Origin: Calycina herbarum
Taxonomy: Eukaryota; Ascomycota; Leotiomycetes; Helotiales; Pezizellaceae
DNA length: 64,000 nt
Assembly (NCBI GenBank): GCA_001414485.1
Contig: LLEY01000103.1
Coordinates: 156,701-220,700 of the forward strand
Reading direction: 5' to 3'
Shown: positions 23,781 to 35,783 of the stretch, piece by piece
Position numbering within the stretch: position 1 is the first letter of the stretch
Layout: each line of letters begins with the position of its first letter
Program-made: the position numbers and the translations under genes
Notes under the pieces: generated by a model
Told to the model about the DNA's origin: nothing
Seen by the model: only the letters and a program-made list of their open reading frames with translations
Database searches by the model: none

Positions 23781-25817
23781 ATGATGACCTCAACAAGCCT
23801 TCTAAAAGCCATGCGAACAGCTTTTGAGATCATAACTCTGTTCGCTGTTGGTGCTGTTGTTACCACTCCACATTACCCCAAAACACACGAAAACGCAATT
23901 AACAAAAGAGAGGTTTTGGAATGGACAGTCATCGGAGATTCATGGGCTTCCGGTGTCGCATATAATTTTACCAACGTTTATGCTCCCACAGACAGAGAGT
24001 TTGTTTCAGAACCAAGGAAGCCTGGGGTGTCCAAATGTCTAATGACCAATCTTGGGTGAGCGGAACACAAGATTTCAGTTTCGCTGCATGTGGTGGGACG
24101 CTGATGGACGACCTAGATCGTCAGATGGAGAAGTCGAATCGCTCAAGCTTAGTTTGGGGTATGTTTGGTGGTAACAATGCGTACTTCGGTGCCATAGCGA
24201 GGGCTTGTATTTACCAACCCTACTCACAAAAGTACCCATTTGGGTGGGGGCCTAACTGGGACGAATACCCCTCTGGAACTGGACCTTGCAAAAAATTTCT
24301 CAATGATGCCGACACTTACATACACGACCCCCTTGCAATGCGAAAAGAGGTGACCAAAGGCCTGAACGACATATTCGCTGTTTCTCAGAATGAACAGCAT
24401 CGCACTTCCCACTTTGACCTTTATGTTAGCTCATATGTGCGTTTCTTCGACGAAACTACCGATGACTGTGACAAGTGGAGTTTTGCACACGATAGGGTCA
24501 GCTCCGGGCACCCAAAACTGGTCAAGGGCCTGCGGCAAGCAATCAACGAGAAGGTCAAACAGTTTAACAGCATGCAGGAAGAGATTATCAAGACCTTTGA
24601 AATACCACAACTAAAACTCCCTAATAGCAGAATCCACAATGTCCAACCCAACAATGTCTTTGATGGCCACCGTTTCTGCGAGACCAACCGTACGTTCGAG
24701 GGCCAATTTTACCGCAATGATTTGTGGTTATGGAACTTGCAGTATCAAGACGAACAAAAGGGGGAGCAAGCTGGAATAGTCATGACCGATGATAAAGGAA
24801 CCAAGTTCATGGGAAGCCCACAAGAAGTCGATATGACCCAAAGGGTTTCAACAGTTCTGGGTGCCGACGACGTAACTTCTCCCCCTGGTGACGATACACA
24901 TACTCAACAGTATGGTTTTGGATGGACCGCTCGACCCTTTCATCCCAAATGGGAAGGCCACAGAGCACTCAAGGATTTTTTTATCCAAAAAATGAGAGAT
25001 GACAAGATCCTTCTTGTCAGGCCGGCTGAACTTAATCCACTCCCACCAAACAACCAGCCACCTTTACCTGTACCCGATCCCTCACCACCACCACCACCAC
25101 CACCTCCTAAGAAGACTCAACAATGCTATGGGCTAGGGCAAAGTAAGTACCTTACTATGGAAGGAGCACGAGAGATAATCGAAAACAAGTTCTGCCCAGA
25201 AGCGGTTGACGTTGGGGCAATCGAGCGAAAATACTACGAAGGCACCCCAGAGGAGACAGTTATTAGACTGAAGGGGCCAAAACACTCCAAACCAAGTCTA
25301 GACGACTGCAAAATGTATCTTTTTTCCATTCTCATCAATGGGTGCGATGGTAATGACCCCCAGAACCCCCAGAATTACAAGGGGGGTGGTAAAGAAACAA
25401 TCGACGACGTTTCGTACGAGGTACAGCCAACTCCCTCAGACAATTAGCAAACAGTGGGGAAAAGGGTGCTTGTGATTCTACGTATAAGGTGTACTTCAAT
25501 GAATACGTAATCTGGGGACATGGGTAAGTCATTTTTAATCCTTCGTCCTCGCTTAAAATTACTTGTTTATGTTAGCGTAGTAGGCTAACTTTTTGATCAT
25601 TAGTTAGGACAATTCGGATTTTGGTGAGGGTTTCAAGGTCCAGCTGAAAGGCTGTGCTTTGTTGCCTGACACATGGCATTTCAATTATGGGCTTGGCAGT
25701 GACGGGCGCGAATGGACTGCCAAATTCAGGACGGGTGTTTTTCAACGCAAATGCGTAGGACATGCTGCAATATCTGCAGGTGCACCTCCAAATTTTTCCT
25801 GTGGCGGCTCTGGGTGA
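23781..25817 (+). pseudogene. Decayed SGNH/GDSL hydrolase with the same C-terminal Cys module
   Basis: Plus strand; ATG 23781 (or 23811) leads to a signal-like hydrophobic stretch (ITLFAVGAVVT). SGNH blocks follow: GDSW (block I, nucleophile Ser), FGGNN (block III, Asn) and FDGHRFCE (block V, Asp-His). A Pro-rich linker with a run of prolines (about 25085-25110) leads to a C-terminal module with YGLGQSKYL, FCPEAV and CDGNDP, ending FRTGVFQRKCVG and SCGGSG at 25817. This module is also present in the subtilase pseudogene. Reading requires a one-base shift near 24000 (before CFRTKEAWGVQM) and another near 25440, where an in-frame TAG also lies. After a GTAAGT intron starting at 25524 the phase is again off by one. 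It was probably a secreted esterase or lipase-like enzyme. If annotated as intact, the main frame is 24035-25447. Confidence 0.72.
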
Positions 25818-26138
25818 GATAGTTTAGATACGTTTTTCCTTCTTCTTCTGAAGTGGCTTGCTGGGTTTTTGTTTTGATAGCTTCAATAGGGAGAGGTGTG
25901 TTAGCGCCAATGTGTAATTTTATGAGACTTTATCTAGTGAAGACAATTAATAAAGGTCAAACAATTTTGGATTCCATATTATTCCTCATTTTTGACACCC
26001 TCTCTAACTATCCTATTCACTTCTCATCCAATACTTATATCTTACCAGAACGCAATACAATAAAGACTGGCCATAAATATGAATACGCTGAAAAATAGCA
26101 CAAAAGAAACCTACATATCCCAATTAAATTATAATTCA
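25818..26138. other. 3' intergenic space
   Basis: A 321-base AT-rich spacer between the convergent ends of the SGNH pseudogene and the glyoxal oxidase gene. It should contain the oxidase 3' UTR. Nothing else seen. Confidence 0.45.
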
Positions 26139-29100
26139 TCACGATCCAACAGCACCCAAACCAGGAGTCTTGAAATCCGCTAACCCAGAAGGCCAATTGC
26201 CAATATTAGCAGCATCCGCAATGTCTCCTCCGATTCTAATCCACTCAGCCTCACCAGGTGTTGGACCATCGAGAACGAAGATCATGTACCATCCTGGTGG
26301 TGCGACATGCGGAGTTGGAGGCGTTGTAATTGTGCAAGTTGCGGCGTTTGCAGCACCTGCACATCCGACGTTGAGGAAGAGAGTACGTTGGCCCATTGAG
26401 TTGCCGTGTGTGGAAGATACTGCCGCCATCATGGAGATACGAACCGCACCAAGGTTTCCCGATGGGATGTTGGCGGTGATTCGTGCAGTAGAACCATATG
26501 CCCAGTCCTTGTTGGCAGTGGTGATGGTGTAACTTGGTTTTGGGTTTCCACTGAGTGCGTATGGTGGGTTGAATACTTCTACGCGATATTCTTCCGGGTG
26601 GACACCATCCTCTGGGTTGGACCCAGAAACGAGGACTCGTCCGTCGGGAAGAAGCATGGCTTCAGAATGGTAAAGACGTGCCACGATAGTAGTGTCCATA
26701 ATTAACATACGTTGGTTGACTGGCTTGGAAGGATCGTAGAGGATAGCATTGTAGTTAGGATCTTGGGCAAGACCGAAGCCAGCAACACCTTCCTGAGCTC
26801 CATTAAGAATCAAGTATGTTCCATCAGGAAGGGCACAGATGCAAGACAAGACACGCTGAGAAGGCATACGCTCCAAGGTCCAAGTTGGTGCCGCAACTTC
26901 TGGTTGTGTCGAAACGCAATTGTCGACCGCGTAAGCGGCGCCATTGGCCGATCCACCACAGACCAAGATAGTGACGGGTGCCGTGAAAGGCGAGTACATT
27001 GGGAGGATGACCCCAGTACCCTCAAGAGGATATGTTCGACCTGATAGGAAATTGTTGACGGAACCAGGCATGTTTGGAAGAGTCTTTACAGTATCAAAGG
27101 TCTTCTCATCAATGATTCTGGCCTCGTTATAGTACACGACGAAGATATTCCCAGTAGGAAGGACAAACATGAATGGGTACAAGTTGTCTGGATCAGTACG
27201 ATCAAGCCAATCGAGGTACTTGGCGTAACCTCCTGGTGGCGGGGGAAGAATTTCGCAAGATGGTGTAGGAGCAGAGTTTGAACCAACTTCTCCACCAAGA
27301 ACCAGGATGGAGCCATTAGCCATGTTCATAGCAGATGGATACCAACGACCTTCAAGAAGAGTGACTTCATTGACATTTTCTTGCCAATCGTTTGTTCCTG
27401 GGACGCCCGGAGATCCATCGGGCCAGTATAGACGAACACCGTAGGTTGATGGTCCAGCCCAACCTCCAATGTTGAGCTGTCTTCCTGCTTTATCTGGGAG
27501 AGTGACACCTGCAGAACAGAAGATGTCACTCTTGACATGGAGAGGTCTCCAGGCCTTGGAAAAGTCGTTTATGAATGCAAGATCGAGCTCATATGTACCG
27601 GTCGTGTTTGGTGCACCAGTGCCAGACTTCTCCATGAATACAACCTTTTTGTTGATACCAGCAGTAGTGAGTAGAGGGACAACGACACCTCCAATCAGGA
27701 ACTCGTATTTTCCCGCAGCAGCGCCAGTTGGTTTATTCCAGGTGTAGATGTCGTTTCCAATCCATCTATAGTAAGAGTTTCTACTTCCACCACCGCAGTA
27801 ATAGGCCTTGTCACCAGAACATGGAACTTGACAATCTGTTTCTGGTTGAATTGTGGAACCAGCAGCGACGGCTTTCTCATGGTCCCCGCACATACACTCA
27901 TCTCCGTATTGTCTAGGAAACCATTAGTCTCTATATAAATTGGGATGAAATAGTAGAGGATACACTTACAGTCCGGCAGCCATATAGCCATAATCAGCGC
28001 AAAGGTTGAGACATGATGTTGCGGTGTTGTTGGTTGTCAAGATACTTTGCCAGAAAAGAGCTCGCTTATCGTTCACATTGTCGCTGTAACAACCTTGGTA
28101 AACCCAGTTGCCAGGAAGATCCGTCTTTTGGGCCGCTGGAGCTGCATAAGTCTTGAGAGTACCAGTATGGTAAAGGCTGAGAGCCCCTGGACCACCGCAC
28201 TTTTCAGCGGCATTGCCAGAGCAGTCCATTTGGCACTTGGATTCATCTGCAGGTGCGGCACCGTTGTAGAGGAATTTATCACAGAAACATTCTATGATTT
28301 CATGGTTAGTCCCTTTGATGAAAGGAAAAATAAATTGGCAACAGAATGACTGAAACTTACGTGAAGAATACTCCATTCCTGCGACTGTGTATCCTTGACC
28401 AATGCAAGCGTTGATGCAGCTTTCAATACTGTTTGTGCCATCATCAGAGGCGAGGTTTGTGAGAGCGCGTCCCGTTGTGCCTTCAGTATAACAACCATCA
28501 TATTTCCAGCCAGTAGGAAGGCCAGTAGCCAGAGTCGTTGGAGTTGGTGTAGTTGCAGTGCCTGTTGCAGTGGTGGTAGGAGCTGGAACGGTTCCATTTT
28601 TTATGTAAACATTGAGCCTGTTGCCAGCACCGCAATACTCTAAAGCGTCGCCAGCGCAAGTGAAACTACAATCTGTCTCGGGGGCTTTGGTGCTACTGGT
28701 CGCCAATTTGTTACCGCAATAGCACTCACGTCCGTACTCAACACCCTAATAGAATGATAATTAGATACGGGAAGATATTTAGGAATCATGGACTTACGAA
28801 ATAATCGTAGGTGGCACAAGATGTCGCACAGCTCTCCACTGTGAGAGTATCAGCGGCGAAAGCACCAGGTGCCAGAGCTCGAACACCAGTTCCTTCAGTA
28901 TAGCAGCCAAAGTAGTTGAAAGGCCCTGCAGATGGTACGACTCTCAACACAGTTGGTGTGGGGGAAGCGCTTGAACTTGTCGAAGAAACAGAAGAACTAG
29001 AACCTGAGCTCAGAGAAGTCGATACAGAGCTGCTAAGCGAAGTTACAGATGAGCTCAGGGAAGAGACAGTCGGCTTTGTTGAAGATAAAGAGCTTATAGC

Positions 29101-30842
29101 ACTTGAAGAACTCGAGGGCTTGGTGCTAGTGGCGCTTAAGGACAAACTAGGGCTACTCGAGGACGCAGTAATTTTCGACGAACTACTTGAGACGCTCGTG
29201 ACACTTGAAGAGGTCGGCAATTTGGAAGAACTCGCTACTGAGGTCGATGAGATGGAAACCACGGAACTGCTGGACGAAATCTTAGAACTACTGGAGGATA
29301 CTTTTGAACTCGTACTGCTGACTACCGTGGACGATGGAGTGGAAACCGCGGAAGTGCTGGATGAAATTTTGGAACTGCTGGAGGATACCTTTGAACTCGT
29401 ACTGCTGACTACCGTGGATGATGGAGTGGAAACCACGGAACTGCTGGACGAAATCTTGGAACTGCTGGAGGATACCTTTGAACTCGTACTGCTGACTACC
29501 GTGGATGATGGAGTGGAAACCACGGAACTGCTGGAGGATACTTTTGAGCTTGTACTGCTGACTACAGTGGATAATTGAGCGGAAGCCACGGAACTGCTTG
29601 TTAAAAGCTTGGAGCTACTGGAGGAAGCTGAGAGGCTTGAAATTTGAGACGATAAGGTGCTTAAAACGAGCGAGCTGCTTGAAATAGCAGCGCTGCTGCT
29701 AGTCAAAGTACTTGGAATGGCCGAGCTACTGGAAACAACAACGCTGCTTGAGGAAAAGCTGCTGAGCACGAGGGAGCTACTGGAAGTCGACAAAGTTTTC
29801 TGGAATCGAATTAGAGAATATTCTTAAAACCCGATGTGCGCAAGTTACTTACGGTTGTTGAAGCAACCACAGAAGAAACAGTTGATTGCGAGCCAAGATA
29901 TCCTTTCTTGTAAATATTCAACCTACTTCCGGCACCGCAGTACTCAGAAGAATTCCCGGAACAAAGCATATTGCAGTCGGAGAGGCCACCCGGAGCGACA
30001 GTGGCAGCATTTTTGATCGTGTTATCACACCCTTTCTTGTGTTAGCGGTTTTGAATATGAAAGGAAAAGAGAAGACTAACAGCATTCATGGGCATATTCC
30101 ACACCAGCGTAAGAGTACCCAGCTGCGTTACATGTAGCAATGCAAAGAGCAACTGAGTTTTTGGTTTCCCCTCCTGCTACAGTCAGGCCATGGTCAAGTG
30201 CGCGACCCCCATTTCCTTCTCTGCGTTCTTCGTCAATAATTTGTCCGTGTGGTAAAATAGACACACTTACGTGTAGCATCCAAAAAAGCCATAACCCGCA
30301 GTGCCAGGATTTGTTGAAGGGCCAGACGGTGGATCCTCTCCGTTCCAAAATATTGTCAACCTTCCCGGCCCACCACAAGCTTCGGTGCTATTGCCACTGC
30401 ATCCCATGGAACAATCTGTGCTTGGTGCAACGGCGCTCGTCGAGCCAATTGCGTTTCCGCAGTCTGTGAAGAAAGAAAGTCAATCAAAAGCTCCCATCGC
30501 GATTTGGATAAACTCACAGCACTCTGCAGAATATTCTGTCCCAGCGTAAAGATACCCATTCTGTTCACAGAAAGATATACAATACTCATCAGTCATCAGA
30601 GTCCCACTTGCCGTCATTTTCCCATTGAGAGTTCTTGGTCCATTCTCAGTATAACATCCTTGATACGTCCAGGTTCCTGGAAGTGTTGCTGGAACCACAG
30701 CGGCTGGCAAAGCAGCATCTCTCGTATGTGCTACTCTCTTGTTCAATAGAACTTCCGCACGCGCATAACCATAATCGGATCTCGAAAACGCTGCTCCCAC
30801 GAACATCAACGAGACAGCAGCCTGAAAGAGTGAAGGTGCCAT
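26139..30842 (-). CDS. WSC-domain glyoxal oxidase (five WSC domains, Ser-rich linker)
   Basis: Eight minus-strand exons (30842-30518, 30463-30271, 30220-30081, 30031-29853, 29799-28798, 28745-28361, 28291-27970, 27912-26139) join without a stop into 1439 residues. A signal peptide (about 1-20) is followed by WSC domains 1 and 2 (about 58-140 and 166-255), each with GCYTE, EYxxEC and CxGN-type cysteines. A Ser/Val/Lys-rich linker (about 262-565) leads to WSC 3-5 (about 570-655, 692-775, 805-895). The C-terminal 540 residues are a copper-radical oxidase. Its conserved points are the FCSAGVTLP Cys, the RLYHSEA Tyr-His pair and the VSSTHGNSMGQR His. It is expected to oxidise aldehydes to acids with release of H2O2 outside the cell, the WSC units binding wall glycans. 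All five WSC domains are split by an intron at or near the same EY-EC point, suggesting domain duplication with introns. Confidence 0.93.
29270..29590 (-). repeat. 87-base coding tandem repeat in the Ser-rich linker
   Basis: Inside exon 5 of the glyoxal oxidase gene, about four units of up to 87 bases (29 residues) repeat, one of them shortened to 66 bases. The protein unit reads SSTVVSSTSSKVSSSSSK followed by ISSSSSVVSTP, with few changes. Near identity at the DNA level suggests recent expansion and likely length variation between strains. Confidence 0.85.
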
Positions 30843-32458
30843 CTTGGTTAAATAATAAAGAGTATTATGGTGTATTAAGGAGGTAAAGAGTGAAAAGAGG
30901 GAAATCTCCTAGGGAAGAAAGACCAAGAGAGGGCGTCATGCTCATGATGTAGTAAAAGACATAAGTATCAATCACGGGCTACGCGAGTGATAGACGAAAT
31001 AGGGATGAGTGTCTTGGAGTATTCTCCACTGAGCGGAATACTTCTAGGGGCCTGAAAGTTCACAAATAGGGTGAAAGGAGCGGCCTAGAACGGCTAACCC
31101 ATATTGGTTCGAGATATTCCTTTTTGGAGAGCTTGTTTGTCAGGCGGTGGCGTTCAGGGACGCGAGGGAGAGATTGGGGATGGCTGTCTCGTGACGAGTC
31201 TCAAGGAGTAATTATCGAAAGATGAAATTAACGAGTTGTGCGTGTCACAGAACTTAATGGGGTGGTGTGCCCCTGGGACCTGCTAGCTTTTACTTGCAAA
31301 GGGGGAGAACGCTCACTGCCATTTCTGTCAAAGGATTAGCTCCAGGTTTGTTAGGGACACCTCAAATTACCTAAATTCATCACATCAGAGAGACCGAATT
31401 TGATGAATGTCGAGCCAAGCGGTTGAGGAAATGAGACGCGGTGTTGTCGACGGCGATGCCCGCTGAACTGGAAGTTGAAACATGAAAGCGGCACTCTCCA
31501 ACGGGCCCCAATCATAGGGTTTCCCATGCCGCTTTCCTTCGATAGGGAGCCGCTTCCAATTGCCACAGTAAAATATACGACCAATCACCACAACATGATG
31601 ATGATCCCTGAGAAGATCGATGCAGCATTTCATCCTAAAATAGTGAGCTGAAGTTTGTTAAAAAAATCCAAAGAAGCTTTCCTCCAGGATGCCCTCTCCC
31701 TTTTCAATACCCTCTATGCCTAAATTAAATCAGCTCGAATGGTCATGAAATAATTGCCAATTGGATGTTGTAAAGACCAACTGCCCTGTTTCGTTGTGCT
31801 GTTCCTGCATATCAAGCCACCAAATTATTATTTTCTTTTTCCTATTCCATTGTCTCACCCACCCGTCCCGACAACATTTATTGTTTTTACCCCCTTCACA
31901 ACCACGAGCCTGGATCTGAATGCCCCTGAATACCTTCGTATCGATTCCTTCCCTCAGTATGTCTCCATGGGGTTTGCACAGCCGAGGGGGTGTGGCGAAT
32001 GAGTGATTACATCGACTGATGACGCCGCTAAAAGGTCTACGCCCAGCGCACCCCTACCTGTGGATTCCAAAACGGGATATACAGTCCAGGGTGAGCATTA
32101 TGGTAGAAAATATTACCATCGAAACCCTTTGTTGCATGGCTATCACTGGGAATAGTAATATTGTGAACGTTTTGCCACGTGAATTCGTGCTCCAGTCGAA
32201 GGATGTATACAAGCCCTATGAACATTAAGCACTGCAATCCGAACTCAAACTTGTTGCCTCAAAGATCAATAATCGCGGGGTGATTGAAAAGTATACACGG
32301 TTACTAGAGCTTTTATTCTTTCTTTATCCTCCGGTTCTGTGCATTCGCATCAAATGACTGGGGTATCAATGCAGAACGCCTGAAATGCAGCACCTATTTG
32401 TACAAAATTCGATCAATGCTTCAACATAAAATGGGTAGGGGAAGAATGAGGCAGATCT
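30843..32458. other. Intergenic, glyoxal oxidase promoter side
   Basis: No gene supported in 1.6 kb. It contains the glyoxal oxidase promoter and, near 32.4 kb, the 3' end of the next minus-strand gene. Minus-strand open frames at 31351-31633 overlap each other in two frames and have no domain features. Confidence 0.45.
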
Positions 32459-35046
32459 TCAAACCATCATTTCATCTCCACCGTTTCCCTCCACTTCCTC
32501 TTCTTCGTCCTCTTCATCGAACACATCCTCGTAGCCAAGGTGACTATCAATTGCTAGCTCATCTTCATCGTCATCGACGTCGACCTTCTTGTAATCCTCC
32601 GCGGAAATCTTTCTAGAAGTTAGAACGACAGCAACTCCAGTTCTTTTCTTCTCGCTGTTGCTAGGCTTCATAACCTTGTTGCCAGCCGTGAGTAAACTTT
32701 CTCGTTTGGCTTGGGCTAACTCGCGCAGGAGCTGTTGCTTATATCGGCGGCCGTTGTTAAATGATGCTCTGCCAGCCTCAAGCTTTTGGTTGCGCACCGA
32801 GGGCGTGACTTGAGTGCCATTTGCATCAAAGAGCCAAGGTTCAGATTTTCGGATATTGTATTCGCCAGGTGGGCCAGCTATACAAAAGTTAAAGTGCTTT
32901 CAATAGATGTGAGATTTGCTGACTTACAATATTCTGTGAATTTCGGGCCGTCACCCAAGTGCCATGCAATCGGTATTAAGTGCTCCTCCTCCAAGTGCGC
33001 ATGCCAATCTGATCTCTTCTTGAACGCGATAGGGTATAAAAGCTCGTGACCAGAGTCCTCCTTTGCAATATCGGGAGATGTTTCTGTTTCTTCCCCAGCA
33101 GCCTTTTTCTCACCAAAGTTCTCCTTTGCAATATCGGACGATGCCTCTATTCCCTCTCCAGCAGCCTTCGTCTCAGTATGGGAATTAGCGCATTTGCGAA
33201 ACATGCAAGGAATCATGCCTGTAACCTTATCTCGCTTTCCATGTAGAATATGTAGATGTTTACGCAAAGTTTCTAGGTTGTGTAATTCGGCCGGACAGCC
33301 CTTCCATTCGCAGTAGAACACGGGGAAACATGGATCTGGGGCTTCGATTTTCTTCTCCGTTGCGAAAGGGCGACCGCGCTTCTTGGGTTCTTCCGACTCG
33401 TCTGAAGTAGATTTCATCTTCTTAGCTGCCTTTTCTGCTGCCTCGGCGGTTGCAAATGGACGACCACGCTTCTTTCCAGTGTTCTCTCCAGTTTCAGAAA
33501 GTTGCTGTCTTGCGGCCTTCTCTACTGCTTTGGCTGCGGCTTCTGGGTTCGCAAAAGGACGACCGCGTTTCTTTCCACTCTGGAACCTCGATGGAGGACC
33601 GTGAAGAAGCGGCATTGGACTGCTATTAATCTCAACTCGGAATGAGCTTGTACGGTGATCGCCGATTCTTGACTTTGCTGGAGCCTCGTCCGTCGAGTTT
33701 GGTTCTGGGTCGGGATAGGTAGACGAATTGTGATATTTTGTGTTGGAAGGTGTCTTTGATGGACCGGGAGAGTGTATAACCCCTGCGAAGGGCGAAGCCG
33801 ACTCGGAGGTGCTGCTATTTCGAAGAAAGCTCGGGTTCGTGGGAACTGAACTGAGATTCTTGGATAGCCTCTCTTCTGGCATGACCTTCCCAGCTTTCGA
33901 GGCGTCCAGAAGTAGTGCAGTGTGCACTCTTGAAAATTCACCTTCTTTCCTTGGGGGCTCGCGCGTCGGCATACTTTGTGTATTTACATTGGCCCCGGCT
34001 ATTTGCGGGCCCCGTACTGCCGAATTGTTCGGGTATGAATCTGTCGAATTCTTCGTGTATGGGCTCATCGCATCCTTCGTGTAGGGACTTTTGTATTGAC
34101 TCGTTGGGGCTCTTGGGGGCGCTCGCGCTGGCGCATTGTGCATGTATGGAGTTCCCTGCGCCTTTGGAGCTTCTCTTTCTGACCCATTCTGCGTGTGAGG
34201 GTATCCTCCTCCGTTGATGGGTATCATATTGGCAGAACCACCAAAAACCGGATTTCTGTTCCCCTCAACGCCTTGGTGTGCCGCCACCTGCTGTCCTCCA
34301 CCTGGCCGGTTCCCTGGTGCAAAAAACCTCTCTATCTCTTTGTTTACTTCTATTATACTCGTCAACCCTTTTTCAATTCTGCTGTCTCCGAGTGGGCTAT
34401 GAACGTCATCGAACGAGGGGTTTCCCAAGCTATTCGGGTAGGGAGATTCAAGGAAGGTGCTTCGCTCGTTCTGTAGCTCGTCTCCCATAGAAGCGTCTAT
34501 CGGTACAGGGTGAGAAGGTCGTGGGACATTGCGAGGATCGTTTGTAAAAAGTGCACCAGGTGCCAGTTGTGGGGTTTGGGCAGTAGAGGCAGTCGCTGGA
34601 GGTCTGAAATCCACAGGAGAGGTCGCTGGCGCGCGCTGCAGGTTTTGCACTTGTTCTATGAGCAGTTTTCCTCTCAAGCTTGCAGCAGCCCACTTTGGAG
34701 CGAGGTGAGTCTTTGTGCGCCGTAAATCGAGTGGACCTGGAGCTTGAGGTCGTATAATTTCAAGTGCAGGTGAGGTCGCGACGACGCGGCTGGCATTCTC
34801 TTGGCGATTTCTTTCCTGCAGGGGAGGTTGCTGCTGTTGATCGCCCAAGCGAACCGGGCGAACCTCCTCCACAATTCTAACATCAACATCATCTTCAAGA
34901 GGCTCATCCCACTCAATTCTGGTGTTGTTGTCTGAAAATGGAACCTGTTGAGGCAGCTTCGTCAGCTTCTGTTGCTTTTGAAAAGTTTTGCTAGCAAATT
35001 CATATTTACCTGTGGACTTATTGCTCCTGTTGAAGATTGAATCCAT
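32459..35046 (-). CDS. AT-hook and C2H2-like zinc-finger nuclear protein
   Basis: Exons 35046-32928 and 32877-32459 (minus) give 845 residues. The first 500 are low-complexity and rich in Pro, Ser and Asn. Three AT-hook cores (KKRGRPF) follow at about 500-570, the first two trailed by an Ala/Lys-rich helix (EAAEKAAKK-like). Then comes a C2H2-like finger, CEWKGCPAEL with the H-x4-H pair in HLHILH, and two nearly identical 20-residue units (KAAGEGIEASSDIAKE and KAAGEETETSPDIAKE). A second Cys/His segment (SDWHAHLEEEH) and a very acidic C-terminus (DEEDEEEEVE) complete the protein. It probably binds AT-rich DNA in the nucleus; no specific orthologue is recognised. A further upstream exon cannot be excluded. 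It is divergent from the F-box gene. Confidence 0.82.
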
Positions 35047-35783
35047 GTATTGATGATGCCCCTTCTTGTATCAGCAGTAGCATTGTTAAGACAAGCCATA
35101 CTCAGTAGGGCAAAGGCGTTCGTGTTTGCTTTACTGGTTGCCTTCTCCCTTTTTCTTGTTCCTATGATGCGGCAGGAAGAATCTGAAGACGTTGGTGCCA
35201 TGGTCAACTCAGTTTCAAAGCTCTGGCTCTGAGTCGCATATGTTAATGTATCATTTAATTTGTGAAAGAAGGTAGATTATTGATTGATTGTTATTGTTTA
35301 GCGATTATCGTAATCGGGCTCTGGCTGCAAGAGGAGGTGGTGCGTGAATCGGTGTTGAGAATATGTCGCAGGTTGGGTAGGCGTGGTGGTTGAGCTTTCA
35401 CCAGGCAGATACGCGAAGTGCAAAGCACCGCCTACAAATAAAGCTGCGAGACAAGTGTTAATATGAGAGTGTCTGCAAAAGTGACTCGCAAGTTGAACAT
35501 GTATGGAGTTTATTTGAAAGGGAAAGAGGTATGGATAAGAAAAGGCGGAGAGGTGGTGGGTGGTGGGAATCGCGTCTACGACAAAGTTATCAAATTGAAT
35601 GAATGCTTACTCTTCCTGGGATATCTTCGGTTATAGCCGGCTTTTGAATTTTTTAGCGCGTCAGGTTATTGCCTTTTTAGGCTACCAGAGTCTTGGGAGT
35701 AATTCTTCGACTTCCTGTACTTTTTTATGGCCAAGGTTGCAAGCATCTACGCTCTCATACAACCCCCTCCCCTTTCGAACGAG
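35047..35783. other. Shared divergent promoter region
   Basis: Lies between the starts of the AT-hook gene (minus) and the F-box gene (plus). The pyrimidine-rich run ending at 35783 (ACCCCCTCCCCTTTCGAACG) looks like a leader. No gene seen. Confidence 0.5.

Noticed and set aside
25420..25460. Programmed -1 frameshift in the SGNH gene
   Set aside because: The GGGGAAAAGGG run lies after the in-frame TAG and in the wrong phase for a slippery heptamer; decay explains it better.
28916..29578. 220-codon Glu/Leu-rich open frame on the plus strand
   Set aside because: It is the antisense shadow of the Ser-rich glyoxal oxidase exon.
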